DNA of 36,623 nt, from contig CAYYZY010000067.1 in assembly GCA_964475955.1 (NCBI GenBank), positions 1 through 36,623 on the forward strand. Reading direction: 5' to 3'. Positions 35,393 to 36,623 of this stretch are shown here, one piece after another (position 1 is the first letter of the stretch; the number at the start of each line of letters is the position of its first letter). This DNA is from DATKZH01 sp964475955 (GTDB taxonomy: Bacteria; Planctomycetota; Planctomycetia; Pirellulales; Thermoguttaceae). The notes beneath the pieces are model-generated. The model did not search any database and had not been told where the DNA came from. It saw nothing but the letters and a program-made list of their open reading frames with translations. Made by a program: the position numbers and the translations under genes.

Positions 35393-36113
35393 GCCCACTC
35401 CTTCGGACGTTGGCACGAGGCTCGATGATCAGCAGGTTGGCGTCGTACGTGAGGATTCCCAGGAGGATCGCACAGATGGCACGGTCGACGTTCACCACGT
35501 ACCTCTGCCCGATCGCCAGGGGGTTCGGCAAGAGGGGATCGGCGACGAGGACGCCGCGGGTGGGCGGATCGTAACCGCAGAGCACGACGAAGTGACCGGC
35601 GGGAAGGCCGCGCACGTCGTCGGGGTCGCTGTTGACCCCGTATTCCCTGGGGGCGTAGTAGAGATACGTGGCGCTGGTGCCGGTCAGGATCGGGGTTCCC
35701 CGCTTCAGGTACTTGCGGATCAGCGACGCCGTGAGGTCGACCATGCGGATCTCGCCGCCCCGCTCGAGGAATTCGAGATAGCCGCGCGTCGCCGTGCGGA
35801 GCTTGGGCGAGTCCTTGGCGGCCACCTGGGCCGCGAGCTTCTCGGAAAGCGCTTCGGCGCCGGGCGCGAACCACGTGGGATCGAACACCTGAAGATTGAA
35901 CGTATAGAGCGTCGCCCGGAAACCCCGCGCCAGGGCGTGGCAGGCGAGCAGCACGGCGAGCGTCCCCCCCTCCTCCAACTGGGCGGTTTCGGCGATGACC
36001 TGTCCCAGTGAAATGGGCTCACCGTAGTAGCGATAGACGGCGTGCAGGCAGGTGGGGCCGCACGTGACGTCGTCCGGCTGCGGCATGATTTCAAACTGAA
36101 GACTTGTTTCCAT
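35367..36113 (-). CDS. C39-like cysteine peptidase
   Basis: A 248-residue papain-fold protein: Q12 and Cys18 in PQPDDVTCGPTCL, a His in GHFVVLCGYD and an Asp in LVADPLLPN provide the Q/C/H/D set of peptidase C39-like enzymes. There is no signal peptide and no ABC domain. It may cleave a leader or dipeptide bond in the product of the downstream RimK and GCS2 ligases. ATG 36113 is preferred over a GTG at 36125. It is first in the operon; no clear promoter was seen in the 248 nt upstream. Confidence 0.85.
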   Translation of the reverse strand: METSLQFEIMPQPDDVTCGPTCLHAVYRYYGEPISLGQVIAETAQLEEGGTLAVLLACHALARGFRATLYTFNLQVFDPTWFAPGAEALSEKLAAQVAAKDSPKLRTATRGYLEFLERGGEIRMVDLTASLIRKYLKRGTPILTGTSATYLYYAPREYGVNSDPDDVRGLPAGHFVVLCGYDPPTRGVLVADPLLPNPLAIGQRYVVNVDRAICAILLGILTYDANLLIIEPRANVRRSGHADTDRGQ

Positions 36114-36361
36114 GCTCGGGGCCACCGTTGCGCCGCTTCACGCGACCGGGGGAGGCCGGCGCTGCCAAAGGACGCAGTCGTTCCGTGCCGGCTCGACTTG
36201 GGCCTGCCGCGGCCGGAGGATTCTGCGAGTCGGTCCTCGCGCCGGGTCGCGCGGCCACGGGGCCGCGGTGAGCCAAGCGGTCGGGATTGTCGACGGGTCG
36301 GCGTTCGGCGTCCGTCGGGCGAGACCGCGAAGCGAGCGATTCGACTCGCCGCGTATCGGCC

Positions 36362-36623
36362 ATGATCTCTCCCAGCCTGGCCCTGCCGATTCTGCCACTC
36401 CAGATCCTCTGGATCAACATGAACGCGGCGGTCCTCTTGGGGCTCGTGCTCGCCTTTGAGCCGAAAGAGCCGGACGTCATGCTCCGCAAACCCCGGGACT
36501 CCAAACAGCCCATTCTCACGCGCGCCCTGGTAGAACGGATCCTCCTGGTTGGGCTCATCCTCCTGGCCGGTGCGTTCTGGCTGTTCTGGTCCTATCGGGC
36601 CCGGGGACTGGCCGAAGGCAGAC
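36362..36623 (+). pseudogene. P-type cation ATPase, C-terminal fragment (cut by window end)
   Basis: The frame opens at an upstream stop (36269-36271) and matches the C-terminal membrane part of cation P-type ATPases: LPLQILWINM, LAFEPKEPDVM, KPRDSKQPILTR and the next hydrophobic helix. Everything that should precede it (actuator, P-domain with DKTGT, first membrane helices) is absent; 36126-36361 shows no ATPase sequence in any frame. The gene is therefore 5'-truncated, by genomic deletion or by a chimeric joint near the clone end, and also runs off the window. Confidence 0.75.

Overview
The window is 36.6 kb of GC-rich bacterial DNA that looks like a planctomycete. The strongest pointers are a DUF1559 pseudopilin-like protein (2725-3735), a secreted prenyltransferase/squalene-cyclase-repeat protein, Tat-exported Gfo/Idh and sialidase-type proteins, sulfatase remnants, and two dispersed palindromic repeat families of a kind I associate with planctomycete genomes. 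The length, and partial genes at both edges, fit a cosmid- or fosmid-sized clone; that is inference. No rRNA, tRNA, CRISPR array or transposase gene was recognised.

Layout. (1) 1-5101, minus strand: prenyltransferase-repeat protein, DUF1559 pseudopilin, ABC ATPase and FtsX/MacB-type permease, the last running off the left edge. (2) 5263-8290, plus: a good sigma70-type promoter, then a membrane histidine kinase and an NtrC-family sigma54 activator overlapping by 4 nt. (3) 8316-8411: tandem hairpin repeats between convergent genes, then a MarR regulator resembling the CosR/EctR compatible-solute group, with a shortened C-terminus. (4) 9607-24082, plus: eleven closely packed genes, several with ATGA overlaps: proA, a GCS2-type glutamate-cysteine ligase homologue, a DUF362 protein with two [4Fe-4S] motifs, two MttB-family methyltransferases without pyrrolysine, a SAM methyltransferase, an OpuC-type betaine ABC importer (ATPase, permease, binding protein), a sucrose-phosphate-phosphatase-like HAD enzyme and a glycosyltransferase/GalT fusion. 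(5) 24807-26162: a sucrose-phosphate-synthase-like glycosyltransferase with its own promoter and a roughly 630-nt leader carrying a 130-bp palindromic element. (6) 26169-32656: hairpin repeats, a sialidase-like pseudogene, a cystathionine gamma-synthase-type PLP enzyme with a terminator in its leader, a second palindromic element, a glycine-zipper lipoprotein, a zinc-ribbon/PH-like membrane protein, and a composite Gfo/Idh plus sulfatase pseudogene. (7) 32674-36113, minus: C39-like peptidase, RimK-like ATP-grasp ligase and a second GCS2 ligase in one overlapping operon. (8) 36362-36623: a 5'-truncated P-type cation ATPase fragment.

How it may work together. Regions 3-5 read as one osmoadaptation locus: a CosR-like regulator beside genes for betaine-type solute import, methyl-group chemistry on quaternary or methylated amines, gamma-glutamyl/proline chemistry, and synthesis of a non-reducing sugar solute of the sucrose, mannosylfructose or glucosylglycerate type. 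The exact substrates cannot be read from sequence. The most unusual single protein is the OpuC binding protein, whose two halves occur in swapped order. Region 7 is a separate predicted peptide-ligase/peptidase system. The decayed genes all lie outside the main operon.
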